Assembly: GCF_000687475.1 (NCBI RefSeq)
Contig: NC_057318.1
Span: 2,728,001 to 2,792,000, forward strand
Reading direction: 5' to 3'
Length of the DNA: 64,000 nucleotides
From: Ustilaginoidea virens
Lineage: Eukaryota; Ascomycota; Sordariomycetes; Hypocreales; Clavicipitaceae
Below the pieces are notes generated by a model, which had not been told where the DNA came from, did no database searches, and saw only the letters and a program-made list of their open reading frames with translations. The position numbers were made by a program, and so were the translations under genes. Position 1 is the stretch's first letter; each line of letters begins with the position of its first letter. Positions 12,313 through 24,572 of this stretch are shown here, piece by piece.

Positions 12313-13376
12313 TATGGTAGAAAGGAGGTCCTTGGCATTACCGAATGAGCATGCCCTCCGGCCTGGACTCTGGAGCAGCGACGATGCAAGCAGTTGGCGA
12401 TGAGGGCAGCTGTTGCGGCCATTGAACAGCAGCGAACGCTAAAAGGAAATCAATAGGTGGGAACGGTATAAGGGACGGGACGCAGAGTATCCGAGACAGA
12501 CGGACATAGGAGGAAGGAGAAGAAGAAATCAGGAGCGATGAAAAGCGGCCGGAGAGGCTGTTGTGGTGGAGTAGTCTAGTCGTTAGGCAGGCCGGAATTC
12601 ACGGGATTATAGGAATGAACCCGTTTGCAGATGGCAGACAGAAGACGGCAGATGGCTTAGGTACCTTACCTAAGGTCAACAGGAAGGTATTGACCTAATG
12701 TAGGTACCTAGGTAGGTTAGGTAGGTACCTACTTGGTACCTAGGGCAACGATGGCGGTGCACAAAATGTGCGTGCTTCCGAGGAAGACAGCGACGGCAGA
12801 TGCGGGACTTGACGTCAACACCACGTCACCGCAGTATCGAGGCACGAGGCGACGGAATCATGCACGCGTAAAGTTTTGCCACTATTCGCGATCCTTGAGG
12901 AGGCAAAGTAATTTGAACCTTGGTGTTCAACGTGCAAAGTTAGCTTTTTGCCAACTAATTTATATCCGCTTTCACCGAAGAATTTGCCCACAGCCTGGCT
13001 TTTAACTTGCTGGCACAAAACACAGCTTCCATATTTCACTCTCCCAACAGTGCGAGTCACCCCGGACTGAACAATACATCATCCCTGCTCGTGCAAAATA
13101 TACAATATGCGTTTCCTAATAAAGTACAGTTTTCAGAGTTCTTATCTCTATTGTGTTTTCATTTCTTTTCCCGCTTCCACCTCCACCTCCACCACACATT
13201 TGCGCAAGAGTGATCCGTAAATCACAGAGATTTGTTCTTGCGTCAATATTCCGGCTACCCTGCTTTTTGTCCGGTGGCACTCTCCCGGCGAAAAGTTGCT
13301 TTGCGGGTTGTAGAGGGAAAAAAATATATATATATATACAATAAATAAGAGTAGTCAAGCATCAGACGACTAGCGC
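12313..13376. other. Intergenic region upstream of DUF3074 gene
   Basis: No gene is supported. The region contains the promoter of the minus-strand DUF3074 gene and a cluster of TACCTA/TAGGTA palindromic words (listed separately). About 13,180-13,200 is a run of CCACCTC and 13,318-13,340 an A-rich run followed by TA dinucleotides. Confidence 0.5.
12657..12741. repeat. TACCTAGGTA palindromic micro-repeat cluster
   Basis: Within about 85 bases the words GGTACC, TACCTA, CCTAGG and TAGGTA overlap again and again on both strands. Similar patches lie at 21,136-21,180, 32,042-32,072, 36,228-36,349, 42,838-42,875, 44,159-44,214 and 57,652-57,775, all intergenic. No function can be assigned. Confidence 0.7.
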
Positions 13377-13982
13377 TTAGTTCTGCGGCAGCAAATTAAC
13401 TTCACTGCTGTCGAGCTGCATGTGTCTCTTAGCAGTCTGAGCCATCACCGCAAACAGCTCTTCCAGTCCGGGCCAGTAGGACCAGCTTGTCACGGCCGAT
13501 TCCCTTGCGGTATAAGTTGCAAACCCGCCAGCTAGCCTAGCAAAAGGAGCTTCGGTCTTGCCTGTCCTGGCAAGGCACGTCGGGTCTCGAGATAATTCTC
13601 GCACGCGTCTGTCACACCGCCGTCTTCATGGTCCCGGAGCGTCTTGCCGTCGCCAGTGACGTTATGACGAACATACCCTTTGAGCAAGCTTATACAGCTT
13701 CCTCCTTGTCGTTGTGGCCAGCTTCGTCGTCACATGCGGCCCAGTTCTCGACCAGTCTGCACCAGTCGAGGTCGCAGATCTCGGGTTGGTTTTCCACATG
13801 TCGGGGGTCGAGTTTGTCGACATTCGTGTCGCCGGTCGGGTCCGATTGCGAAATACACCACACAAAGCAAAAAAGGTAAAAGGAAGCGGAACAAGGGCAC
13901 GTGGCAACAAAACTATGCTACCAAAGACGCTACAACCAGCCCCAATGCGACAGACACGGTAATGCCCTTCAGCAAAACCCCC
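13377..13982 (-). other. Unresolved coding-like stretch between two minus-strand genes
   Basis: On the minus strand, 13,377-13,624 is open and codes a plausible peptide ending in SEVNLLPQN, and about 13,690-13,860 is open in another frame with an acidic, tryptophan- and cysteine-bearing peptide. I tried to join them through GTATGT or GTATAA donors to a CAG acceptor near 13,594, but no combination keeps phase. It may be one small gene whose structure I cannot solve, or the 3' region of the Lam-like gene. No homology is recognised. Confidence 0.2.
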
Positions 13983-14142
13983 TCATCTCCCCCGAACCAA
14001 TCCTCCCCCCATGACCGCATTGTAGTCTCGCCTACAGCTTCCGCAGTGGTCACCACGCCACTGCTCCAACATCTTTTTCTTGTCCTCGGGTAACGAGCCG
14101 ACGGTCTTTGCGCCGAGCCATCCATCCTTGACGGGTATGTCA

Positions 14143-14182
<40 letters not shown>

Positions 14183-17100
14183 GCAGCACCTGCTCAAGCT
14201 CGTCGCAAAACGACTTTTCGTTGACCAACCAATTCTCCCATTCCATCTGGACCATTTCCCTCTCGACGCTGTTGACCACGCGCATGGCCACCATCAAGTC
14301 ATGCCGGTATGATCCCAGTCGTTGACGCGTACGTCGAAGTCTACGTGCAGTGGCCCGACCCCAGGGAGACGAGAGCGTTACCCCAGCTTCCTCCCATGGC
14401 ATGTCAATCTCCGTCGTGCTCAAGAGGCTCTTGTACGTCCTGAGGCATGTGCTGTTTTTCGGGAAATCCAACGCGTGCCCGTCGCCGCCAGTAGCCTCGT
14501 CCAGGTCTGCAAAGTAGATGGCTTTGCTCATGGTTGGGTTCGGCGTCACGCCAATCCGCCGCATGAATCCGGCCGCACTGCGCTCTTTCCACCACGTCGA
14601 CGACTCCGACGACGTCAGCAGCGCGTTCAGCAGCGCACTGGCGCCCAACGCCAAGACGATGACCCGGTTTGCAGTAAAGATTCCAAAGATCTTCCCAAGT
14701 CCAGCAAACGCCCACATTATGAGAGACGAGACGGCGCTTTCGCCAAACGATCTTGCCGTTTCGAAAAACAAGGCTGTCAGTGTGCGCGGCTTAATTGCTT
14801 GCTTCTTGCTCGATTCCGCAGATGCTGGCGAAAAGACGACGGCTTGTGTCTGCTCCCCAACATGGCCGTACACGTAAATGGCTGCGTTTGTACGGCTGCG
14901 AGTACCTAGTTTGCGAACCTGATCCGTTGCCAGTTCTGCCATCTCTTCTGCGCCTGCCACGGCATCGTGTAGAGCTTGCCGCTCAACCAGATTCTTCGAT
15001 AGCGTTGGCGTCTTAGACCAATCAATCTTGACATAGGCCGCCAGCTTGCACTTGGATTTGGCCACATGCGTGATGACAATCTTGGTTACCAGCCTGAAGC
15101 TCTGCGAGTGAGGCAGATGCCACGCGGTTCGTATATGCGTCACTACGTATGTGACATGATCGCTGAACACATCAATGGTCTGACAGTCGCTGACGTCAGC
15201 AGACTTCTTGCGACCCAGCATGTCCATATAATCCACCTTGAAATCAAAGTCACGACGCATTCGACCCTGGTCGACCAGCACCCAGGGTCCTTGAACAATC
15301 TGCTGCGCCCGATGCTCAAAGTAGAGCTTGGCGAAAACGAAGCTCTTATCGCCAAACAGAACATGGAAACAAGCCTTGGCACTAATCTCGAAATGCCGCT
15401 CGGCTGCCTTTTGCGTCATGCCCTCGGGCTCGTACATGACGGGATGAGAGGGAAGATGCAGCTTTCCCGGTAGCCGCCGAGGCGTCCTGGCTGGCTGGTG
15501 ATGCAGGCCGACCCCATGCTGATTGCGTGTCACTGGTCTTCCTGACACGGTGCCATCGTCCATCGGCGTGTGCGCCGACACCTCCTCCCAGCTCTCAGCG
15601 CCAGCGCTGGGTCGCTCGTATTCATCCCTATCCACATTCATCAGCGCCGAAATGATGTCCTGCGTGTCCATAGGTTCTTCGGCCTGCAGGTTGTCCATTA
15701 AAAGGTTGAGACGCGTGTGAAGAAGGTGTACGTTGTCCAGGAATATCTTGACCGTGATGCGGGTATAGCCCGTCTCATTCGTGTCTTGACCAAGGTGAAG
15801 GAAGATAAAATCACAGTCCTTGCCTGCCGCAGTGGTCACTTCAGTAATGATATCCAAGCTTATCCCATAAGCAGTTACCAGTCCCATTTGATGGCCATAG
15901 AAGTACATGTTGTCTGAAGTAACGTATATTCTCCCATCTCCGGCTAGGACTTCGCTCCGAGAGTCTCGGGCTTCGGAACTCGACCATGCAGCGCGGAAGA
16001 CGAGAACAAGCTCCTCTCCAGGTGGAGCGGTTGGGAAGAGGAGACGAAACTGAGCGGTTTGGGCCTTCAATTCTGCTGGATAATTGAGGGGAAATGGCTG
16101 ACCAATCCGACCTTCACCCTCTGCGCCAGGGAGATTTTTAAGTGAATTCGGCTGTTGAGCAACCCCCATCGCGTCGTCACCGTCCCTCTTTGGCAGTATC
16201 GGCTGTTCAGGGGTGTTGATTGTGGCCCAGATATTGCTACCCCAGTAATTCGCGACAATCGAGGTCGGGAGTGTTCTGCTGTTGGCCACCTGACGTTTCT
16301 CCCCCATTAGAAAGACGGCCGCGCGGCTCAAGTTGGTCGTCACTGGAGGCCGTGCCAGCGTCAAAGGAGCTAAAGAGCCAGCCGAAGAGTCCAACGGTGA
16401 CAGCAAACCCGTTGATTGTTTACCAGTTTTGTTGACAGGCACTTGGGCTGCTGGGTGAGCGGGAAGCAGATGATGGCTGGCTGATATGAGGCTGGCTATG
16501 CCACTGCTCGGCAAACCAGGGCTTATCGGGCCGGCTTCAACGACACCAGCTCCAAATGTCGGTTTTCTGTGAAGGTCTAGCTTCTGGACAATTCTTGCCG
16601 CGTGCTCTCTCCTGCTCTCGTCTTCTTCTCTGGCCAAATCCCTTCCAAGGGTACTGAAGGAGCGTCGACCTGCAACCATATTGTTGACATCCGCGCTGTG
16701 CCTCACAATGTCTTGTGCGGGCACAGAGAGCGTGACACTTCGGTCGAAGCCTGCCACCCCGACGTCGTCTCCGCTGACTGCGGCTGCGACCCCAGGGCTA
16801 TCAGTATTTACAGCTGCAAATTCCGGTGCGCTTGGTCGCTGTATTGAGAAGGCTGGGTCAGGACCGGCGGTGGCAACTCTGCTGCTGTTGCCTATGCTCG
16901 CTTCAAAGGCCTTCTTTTTCGTCACCTCGAATACCTCCAACCACTCAATGAGCTCCCTCTGGTTCTCTGCCTGCAGTACCATGGTCTGGTTCTTCGTCTT
17001 AACCTCAAAGCAAAACCGGCGGTCCTCACCAACGGCCGGCTTGGCGCTGCAAAGCAACACCCCGATCTCATCACCCTGAAGCACCCCTTGAGGTCCGGGG

Positions 17101-18125
17101 ACAAGCCAGCCAAGCACACCATCGCGACAGTAGTACCATCTCCGTACCCAGGTATACCTGACGGGTTTTCCATATAATATTTTCAGAAACAGCCACCCTT
17201 GCTTTCCCGAAATCGTAGCAGATTTTTCGTTGGAACGCAAACTGAGGGGCCCCCGCGAGCCTAAAAAGGGCACTGTAGAAGCACTATAATCTTCAAGCTC
17301 ACGGGATGGTTTGAAAACTTCTTGTGTGGCCTCACCCAGCTCTCTTCGGGCAGCCTGAAGTTCCATCCTGAAGACACCCTCGGAAGATTCCATTACCTTG
17401 GCCCATCCCAGAATGTGGTCCATTTCTCGGGTCCATCGCGTCGCATTCGTCATGGCGTCTCTCGAACGTTGAAGGTCTTTCCAAATCTCGTTACAGACTT
17501 TGACAAGCAACTTGTCTGCAGCAAGCCTTAGTTGTGGCGCGAACTGGCAGTACTCCAACGATGCTTGTAGGTAAGCTTTGCGGTTCTCGTAAACAGAAAA
17601 AGCGTCTTCGCGAAGAGCAGACGGTTCCTTCGTTTTGGATTGTCCGACATATCGTGAGAGAGTCGTATCGTATGCTCGTTGGGTTTGTTCCAACACCCTC
17701 CGGTTCTCTTTGAAGGTGCGCATCTCACCATTCAGGAAGCTCCTTATGGGGTCGATGACACCCATGTCCATCTTCTTTATGCTAGTCAAGATCTGCATCC
17801 AACATTCGCGTTGGCCGTCACCAGCTCTTTTCAAGGCGAGGAGGGTGTAATCATTCTCGATGATACCATCGGCACCGGATGGCATAGTCTTGGTTAAGTA
17901 GGCATTGATGGTATCCTCCAGTCCCAAAATTTCGTTGGCGAGTTTAAAAGTCGAGTTCACGTAGCCATTCAGCCATCTCTCGAGAGCTTCTGTCTGATCT
18001 GCAAAATGACCAGCCGTTGCGCGGAATGTAGGCGAGTCAAGCGCGGCTTCGTTGAGGCCGACGGCAACGCCTCGATCATGTTGCCTGGGCGGTCCCGGCG
18101 ATGATACAGGGCCGTTGGGGGTCAT
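13983..18125 (-). CDS. BAR-PH-GRAM-VASt protein of the Lam1/Sip3 family
   Basis: Single exon, 1380 residues. Domains in order: an N-terminal BAR-like helical region (about 25-265); a PH domain (about 306-405, beginning GKQGWLFLKI and ending ELIEWLEVFE); a long disordered linker; a GRAM domain (about 690-800, with LAGDGRIYVTSDNMYFYGH); a VASt/START-like domain (about 910-1060); and one hydrophobic segment (about 1146-1170) that fits a tail membrane anchor. This is the layout of yeast Ysp1 (Lam1) and Sip3 (Lam3), ER proteins at plasma-membrane contact sites; members of the wider Lam group carry sterols. Sterol binding here is inferred. Residues 1316-1329 are nine glycines followed by five aspartates, coded by a GCC/GTC microsatellite at 14,142-14,182. 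It is downstream of, and on the same strand as, eRF1. Confidence 0.88.
14142..14182 (-). repeat. In-frame trinucleotide repeat coding Gly9-Asp5
   Basis: On the plus strand this is GTC repeats followed by GCC repeats. Inside the Lam-like gene it codes a glycine run then an aspartate run close to the C terminus, a site likely to vary in length. Confidence 0.85.
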
Positions 18126-18975
18126 GTTGGAGAGGGGCTGCTGTGAGGCCTCCTTACAGCAGCACTTGATCTTGTGCCGCCAAGGTCAAGGAGGGTGGAA
18201 GTAAGGCGTCAAGTACTATAACAGTGAAAAGGAGAACAAGTGACAAAGTACGGACGAACGGAATCCTGGATAAATCAAGGCCTATTTACTTCAAGTTCAT
18301 TATTATGCCGACTGGCCCACTATGAGTGTATAAAGCACAAAAACGTTGCACAATTCATGCATTGACATTGAAGTTTGTGAGTGCGCAAAGCGCACCTGGC
18401 CCCACATGGCGCAGCCACCAATTAGAGCTCAACGTCATAGGCACAGCACGTCCAAGACGGAACAAGTATTGCGAAAGCAGCTTCAACTCCCCAAAGTTGG
18501 TGTGCACAAATCCTTGGCTTCACTGGCGCAATGTTGTACGCCTCGAGTGGGCCTTGTCGCAGCGAAAACATCCTTGCTGTAAACTGCAAGTCGTGTCGTA
18601 TAGGTTTATTACGAAACGCAGCATCAGGGCACCGATGCAAATATTTGTCTAGATGCTCTCTTTGGTAACTCATGTCAAGTAACAGAGTGCGTGGTTGGGG
18701 GCCAAAGAATGAAACCAGAGGCGTAGAAATAAAACGCATGATATCTGTACGCCGCTAGCCCCTTGCTCAAGACCAGAAGAAGCTGTCAAAGACTCGGACC
18801 TCATTCATTACCCTTCCAACTTTTCGTTTGCGAAACTTCCCACTCTTTCACGCCAGCTCCTAACCTCGATTCAATTTGTTTCTTATGGAAAACCTGCTTA
18901 CATTGTCAGATTGGATGATAGATTCGACCAAAGAGTAAAGATCATCATACCTCCCATGTCTGCCATTTGATAAGC
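18126..18975. other. Intergenic region between eRF1 and Lam-like gene
   Basis: It holds the promoter of the Lam-like gene and probably the 3' UTR of eRF1 (both minus strand). No open frame has family or splice support. Confidence 0.5.
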
Positions 18976-19188
18976 TCAAGTGGCCGTCATCATCGAGCGA
19001 AGTGGACTTGGTCGCGACGCCTGGTGTTTTTGTGAGGTAGTACCAGACTGGGCATTTCGCGTCAAGCGCTTCTGAGCAAATGACAGCGGCGCGGCGTTGG
19101 CCGGCATCGGCACGTCGTCATCCTCGTTGTCTGCAGACGGTAGAACTTGAGCCGATCCCTCGTTCGCGACGAGGGGTTCCAAAGGTCA
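18976..19188 (-). other. In-frame open extension behind the eRF1 UGA stop
   Basis: After the eRF1 stop TGA (19,186-19,188, next codon CCT) the same frame stays open for 69 codons until a second TGA at 18,976-18,978. In the first 47 codons about two thirds end in G or C, as in coding sequence here. The predicted tail has an acidic patch (SADNEDDDVP) and a basic, Ser/Thr/Gln-rich end. Stop readthrough would yield a 505-residue form. Chance openness of this length is not rare, so this is a lead and not a called protein. Confidence 0.4.
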
Positions 19189-20853
19189 ATCGTCGTAATA
19201 TTCGTCATCGTCACTGAGATCAGCCAGCTGCTCGAAATTGACTTTGTAGCGAAGAATACCGCCGATGCCGCCAAAGCCCTTGACGAACTGATTGCCTTCA
19301 GTTGATCGGTCAGACACGAATTCCAAGGCAGCACCAAAGTCTTTGTAGTGCTCCGCAATCCACTCCAAGAATGACTCTTGGGAAATGATCTCCTTTTCTT
19401 GACCAGTGGAGGAGTCCAGGAATTTGTCCCGGTTGGCCTGCTCCTGTTGCTTAGACAAATGTAAAATGGCTTCGTCGCCGTTGCTGTCTTTCAGAACCCA
19501 GCGGGTAATCTCGAGGTTTTCAAACACGATAAGAGTTTCAACGGCACCCAGTTCCAATGCCTTCAAGGTGTCGTCGATACCATAGCATACTTTTCCAGTG
19601 TCTTGGCTAATCTCTTCAAAGTACTTTCCAATGAGCTTCTTCTCTTGAATAAACTTGACGTTGCCGAGGGTCTCAGATGACAGTTCAATGGCTTGGTTGA
19701 AACCGTTTTCGCCACCATACGAGACATCAACAACCTTGATGACCTTGGTTTGGAGACGGTTGTCAAACATGTCGGAGGCATTGAGATCGTTTTTAAAATC
19801 GGCGGAACCTGCCAGGACGATACCAGCCACATTTACCTTGTCATTGGTAATGAAGTTTTGGACTGCCAATTCGGCAACCTTGCGGACATAATTGTGTCGC
19901 TTTTCCTCGCGAAGACGAGCGAAACGCAAGGCAGACTGACCACCACGTCCGTGCTTTTTGGGGAGATCGACGGAGAACTTGTGAACAATGTCGCGAGTGT
20001 TGCCGCTTAGGGTGCCGAAGAGGGCTCCGTTGCCGTCCATGATGATGAAGCCAAACTTCTGGTCAGATTCAAGTAGTTCGGCCAAAGCTTCCGTGTGGAA
20101 CTTGTTATCACAGAGATACAGCGATGTGTTGATAGGCTTGAAAGGCTCAAAATCAATGTTGACCTTTCTCTCTTTACCTTCCTGGGTCAGGATTTCACCG
20201 CAGTAGATGACCAGCCCATTGGGAGGAACCTTGTTGTAGAGTTTTAGACGGTTTTGGGTCGAGGTGATGGCGGACAAGACGGACTGTCGGTTGACTCTCG
20301 ACTTGATGTTGGATGCAGTGCCCTGAGCGAAACGAGTTGGTTCCTTAGAATGCGGTCGACGCATATGACGATCCATCTACTTACATATTCTTCAGCCAGC
20401 ATCTTGGCCGCGCGGGAAACTTGATCCTTTGGCGCTGAGATTTTCAGCAACGTCAGTATAGATGAGCCGTGAAGGAAGGTCCCGTCTGGCAACATACGGA
20501 TAATGAGGGAAATCATTGAGGTTCCATTGCCTCTCGCAGCCTCAAGACGCTTGATCAGCTTCTTGATCTTCCAAATCTCAATCTGTTAATAACAGAGTTA
20601 GTTTTCGCTTGCCGTCGCCGAAAAAACTCAACCACGGCTGTTCTCATGTCTCGTCGTCGTTTCCCTTTATATTCTCATCATGTTTGATTCGCAGTGAGAA
20701 ACTTGGTGTATAACCCGCCGATCCGTCGCGGGGCAGCAGAACGTGGAAGGGGCCAACTTGACGGGAGAAAGAGGGGCTGTCTGGGACACAATTTTTCATT
20801 CTTGGATTGCAACTTACGTTTCTCTCGGCCTCATTCGCCTGCGCGTCGGACAT
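19186..20853 (-). CDS. SUP45: Eukaryotic peptide chain release factor eRF1
   Basis: Recognises all three stop codons in the ribosomal A site and triggers peptide release together with eRF3. Exons: 20818-20853, 20498-20582, 20385-20434 and 19186-20322; all junctions are phase-consistent and give 435 residues, the family length. The stop-decoding motifs NIKS (residues 62-65) and YxCxxxF (126-132, YLCDNKF) are intact, as is the catalytic GGQ loop (184-186, in [15 protein letters not shown]). The C terminus ends in the acidic DDDEYYDD that fits the eRF3-binding tail. The start codon context is supported by [12 protein letters not shown] and the following intron. Its own stop is TGA, followed by an open frame of 69 codons (separate entry). 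Confidence 0.97.
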
Positions 20854-21394
20854 GATGGCGGCGATTATTCAGGAAACTGCGAACAAAGTACTGATATTAG
20901 TTCCCCCCAAGCAGGATTTTCTTCTCTTGTTGCTGAAAATCAAGTTGGGTAGAGAAAGTTGGAAGAAGAGGTGAATAAGCCGAAAACAAGTGAACAAGGA
21001 GCGGTTTTTTTTTTTCCCTGATTTTTTTCCCTCATTTATTACTCTCCTTTGCGGTCCTCAAGTGTACATGCGAGGTACTCCGTACGCGCAGTAATTACCA
21101 AGTACACACCTGACATATGTAACTCTCCGACTAGAGGTACCTACCCCCTACCTCATACCATACCTAACCTACAGACCTTTTTTATGCAGCTTTGCCGTGT
21201 GGCCACCGCCCGGCAAAATGGGCGGCACGCCTAGCGACATCTACTCCGTACCCAAAACTCCGTACCCAAATCTAGGGCAGATGGAGGAGTATGCCCTGAG
21301 TCGACTGACGAACTGAAGTCGGCATGTACGGCATTCTTTAGTCCCAGAAGTCTGCTACCGCTCAGTTGCAAAGAGCAGCTTCCCCCAGCCAGCC
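20854..21394. other. Divergent promoter region between eRF1 and DUF1770 gene
   Basis: No gene seen. It contains a T-run at about 21,006-21,015, a TACCTA-rich patch (21,136-21,180) and repeated CTCCGTACCCAAA words at about 21,244-21,268; a related CTCCGTACTCCGTACCC occurs at 22,081-22,097. Confidence 0.5.
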
Positions 21395-21969
21395 ATGGAT
21401 CCGGAATCAGTCGTCACCGAGGTTGCCGAGACCATCCAAATAGGCCACATTCGATCTCATCCCGACTTGAACTACCATGCCGCGCCATCTACTGCGGCCG
21501 ATAGAAAAGAGCAAATCATCTTTCACAGCCCCCGTCTCAGCGACGATGACCTGCTCGACGACATGGCTGATGATGGCGGAGATCTTCCCTACAGCGTCCT
21601 CCGACCAGCCCCCAAGACACATAACCTCCCTCCTCTACCAGACTTACGATTTGAACAGAGTTACCTCCGCAGCATTGAAAATGCAGATACTTGGTGGAAG
21701 ATATTGCTCATCACGGCAAGGGACCAAGTTAGTATTGCTCCCCTGGCTCACCTGTTGAACTCCTGCTTCACGTTGGCGTGGTTGTGCCTGACTTTGGAAT
21801 CCTTTAGATCATGATGCCCTTCGCACAGGGCCTGATATACAACTTGTTGTTATGCGGCTGGCAGCATTGGAACCGGAATGCTAAGTTACATGGTAACACG
21901 GCAGGCTCCCGCGTACGAAGATGGTGGTACGGCGTCAACAATTGGAAGATACCCAATCGACAGACGTAG
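21395..21969 (+). CDS. DUF1770 domain protein, fungal, function unknown
   Basis: Two exons, 21395-21727 and 21808-21969, joined in phase 0 across an 80-base intron (GTTAGT donor, CCTGAC branch, TTTAG acceptor); 164 residues. The body fits the fungal DUF1770 family as I know it: an acidic N-terminal half, then PPLPDLRFEQSYLRSI, a W and ITARDQ at the exon junction, followed by a hydrophobic MMPFAQGLIYNLLLCGW and a basic RVRRWWYGVNNW near the end. The hydrophobic segment is short and may be amphipathic or membrane-associated. Without removing the intron the frame would end early at 21,814, so splicing is needed for the conserved tail. No function is known to me. It is divergent from eRF1. Confidence 0.8.
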
Positions 21970-22339
21970 CATGCAGCAGACTGCAAGGGATATCGTTGCG
22001 AACATCACATTGACGCATTATGTGACCAAGAAAGGCATTCACCTACCACTGAGGCTTGGCCACGTCTTGTCTTTGATATACTCCGTACTCCGTACCCAAT
22101 TACTCATCAACCCGTGTTTGGGTCAAAGTTTGTGTGACAGGTCAGAACATTATCTGATCAACGACATTGACTATCATAGATTTTGCTCCGCATGTCGCTC
22201 TTCCGCCACTCTGTGACACCAATGAATATTCATCTCATGGCTCCCTTTTTTAACTAAGCACAGCGACGAAAATGGCTTATGTATCCCTCAACGCAGATCA
22301 GCCTTCCCAAACTCCAACGCCTATGAAATTACCTAACTA
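21970..22339. other. 3' region between convergent genes
   Basis: This 370-base space lies between the 3' ends of the DUF1770 gene (+) and the WHIM-type gene (-). I see no gene. It carries a tandem CTCCGTAC word at 22,081-22,097. Confidence 0.5.
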
Positions 22340-24572
22340 TTAACGCCTTGCAACGCATGAATGTTTGCCGTTCGTTTCATCCGACGGTGAGGCAAGGTGA
22401 ACAAGTGTCTTCTCCGGACTTCCACGGAGAGCCAAAGACGTAGACGGGATTACAGACGGGGTTTGAGCTTGAATGGTGTTCCCCTTGGCAGCAGCAGCCT
22501 GTCTAGATTGTCCATGCGCGGGCGGCGTTATATCTACCTTGCGCTCTGGGGTTTGCTCTCTGTTCACTGACTTGACGCGCACAGAAGTTTCTAGATCTGG
22601 GGCATCATGCATCTCCACTGTTCGGGTATCTTGATTCCCAGTGTTGACATTCCAGTCTCGCGCGTCTGGTGCTGGAAGCAAATTGAATTCTTGATGAATC
22701 GGGGCCAGCGCTGTTCTCAGCTTTGGCGGAGTTACAGAAAGCTTCACAACCAAACTGTGAATTTGATGCTCAAGGCCCCCACCAGTCCGTGCCGTTTCTT
22801 CATCAAGGTCGTCCTCATCTCCGGATTCTCCGCTGGGGATGTGGGCATCCACATCGTTCTCGTCGTCTCCAAAATCTGCCTCGCTTTCTTCCTCGCTCTC
22901 ACTGCGTCGTGAACCATCGTTGGGCCAACCATTCGTATCTGGGTGTGTGGCTGACCGTCTGGGTCGTCCAGGCGCGCCCATTGAAGTATCGTATTCCATT
23001 TCGAAACTCTCACGCTGGGCACTTGCAGGAACGCTTTCGACAACCACCATGTTGAGACGGGGCGGAGCGCGTATCTGCCTACCACTTGACGTAGTGATCG
23101 GCACAGTATCATCAGCTGGCGTGTTGGAGCCAGTGTTACGAGCTGATCTTCTTTGTCCAGTTGCATCGGAATGGGCAACGTCTTCATCGTCAGAGTAGGT
23201 GTACTTGATCCGCTTACCACGGGTACGGCCCTCGTACATTGAAAAGCCAGGTTCCGGACGTTTGAATTGCTCCTTTCTCATCTGTCGATATTCGCGCCGT
23301 TTGCGTTTCTGTTGAAACGTTAATTACAAGTCACGCCGCAATAAACCTCGGTATTTCACGACGCCATCAGATGTTCTGTCGGAGTCGAAGTCAAATGGGG
23401 GACTTAGGGCCAGCAAACTAACCTCTTCGCCTGCTTCGAAACGAGGGATAGCCAACAGCATTCTTTGTGCAAGTTTTTTAGCCTTCGGACCGCCATCTCT
23501 GGTTCGCAGTTTCTCTGCGAGGGCTTTCAACTCCCCAATAGACCCGGCAACGCTGATCCACGTTCTATTTGTACCAGCCGGGTTGCTCTCACGGTATATT
23601 CGGAAGTTTGTGTCGTCTTGTCCTTCAATCAAGAAATATCTTCGCTTGTCTCCGTCGGATCCCCAGGGTTGGACGGACCTCGCCTGGTTCACGTCATCCT
23701 CTTGTCTGTTTTGTCTGTAGGACTGATTGATGAGCCCTTTCACGGTATCTGATGACGCCATTGACCACAATATCAAGGTGCGTAGCAAGGTGAGCTACAT
23801 GACGTTAGCTACACTAAGGGCCCTAGTTCGGGCACAGACATACTCTTTCAGAGGGAGTCATAGAATTGAACGTCGCACCGCCGGACAGAGGATTTTTGTC
23901 ATTCCAAGATGAAGGCCACTGAGTTTTGTGAGATGTTATCGCATCTTCCAGCGCCCTCCCATAATGACCTATCCTATGAGGTTTCATACACGTGTCAGTA
24001 GACTTACACGAGATGTGACGTGAAAGCGCACTTACTTGACATCCTGTTTTCTGTTGAGAGCGAGACCCAGCAAGGCACAAAGAAGGTGTTCCGCTCGGTC
24101 GCCGGGACTGGTTTCGACCACGTCGCGCTCGAGCTCTTGGGGCCCAAAATGAGGAAGAGACTTCGGAAACGCGTCGCCAAACCGGCTTCTGAACATGACA
24201 ATGAACTACAAAACAGTCAGCTGTTTAAGTTGCCCTGCGAGAGTGCTCGACAACGCCACGCGACGTTGGCGCCGCAAGACTTGAAGGACAAGAATAGAAC
24301 ATGAGGCTACGCGGATTGAACTAGACACGTACTGCTATGTCCGGATTGTCGGCAAGAACAAATTCGTGCGGCGGCGACGGCGACCGTTTTCGCGGCGGTG
24401 GTGAAGGCTCTTTGGGCGGTTCCTTTGTTATTTTGGGGAAGAACTGCAAGATGCTCGGCTTTGGCTTGGTCGTCGTGCCATCGCTGCGGTCGTCTAGATC
24501 GGCATCTGATGGTACAGGCGACAGGGACGATAACGATGAGAGGTCGGACGAGTCGTCGTCGGCGGCAGTCAT
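22340..24572 (-). CDS. WHIM-domain chromatin-remodelling type protein
   Basis: Five exons: 24333-24572, 24036-24205, 23844-23973, 23423-23794 and 22340-23308; all junctions keep phase and give 626 residues. The N terminus is acidic and serine-rich, then KPSILQFFPK. The centre holds a WHIM1-like helical region (exons 2-4) and a WHIM2-like segment, PWGSDGDKRRYFLIEGQDDTNFRIY, resembling the LGxDRxxRRYW motif of ISWI-partner proteins (Ioc3, ACF1, RSF1 and relatives). After a basic KRKRREYR (exon 5) the C-terminal half is disordered with acidic clusters and RGKRIKY. A nuclear chromatin role is inferred from the family; I cannot say which remodelling complex. Intron donors and branch points (CTGAC, GCTAAC) are all good. 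Confidence 0.75.
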
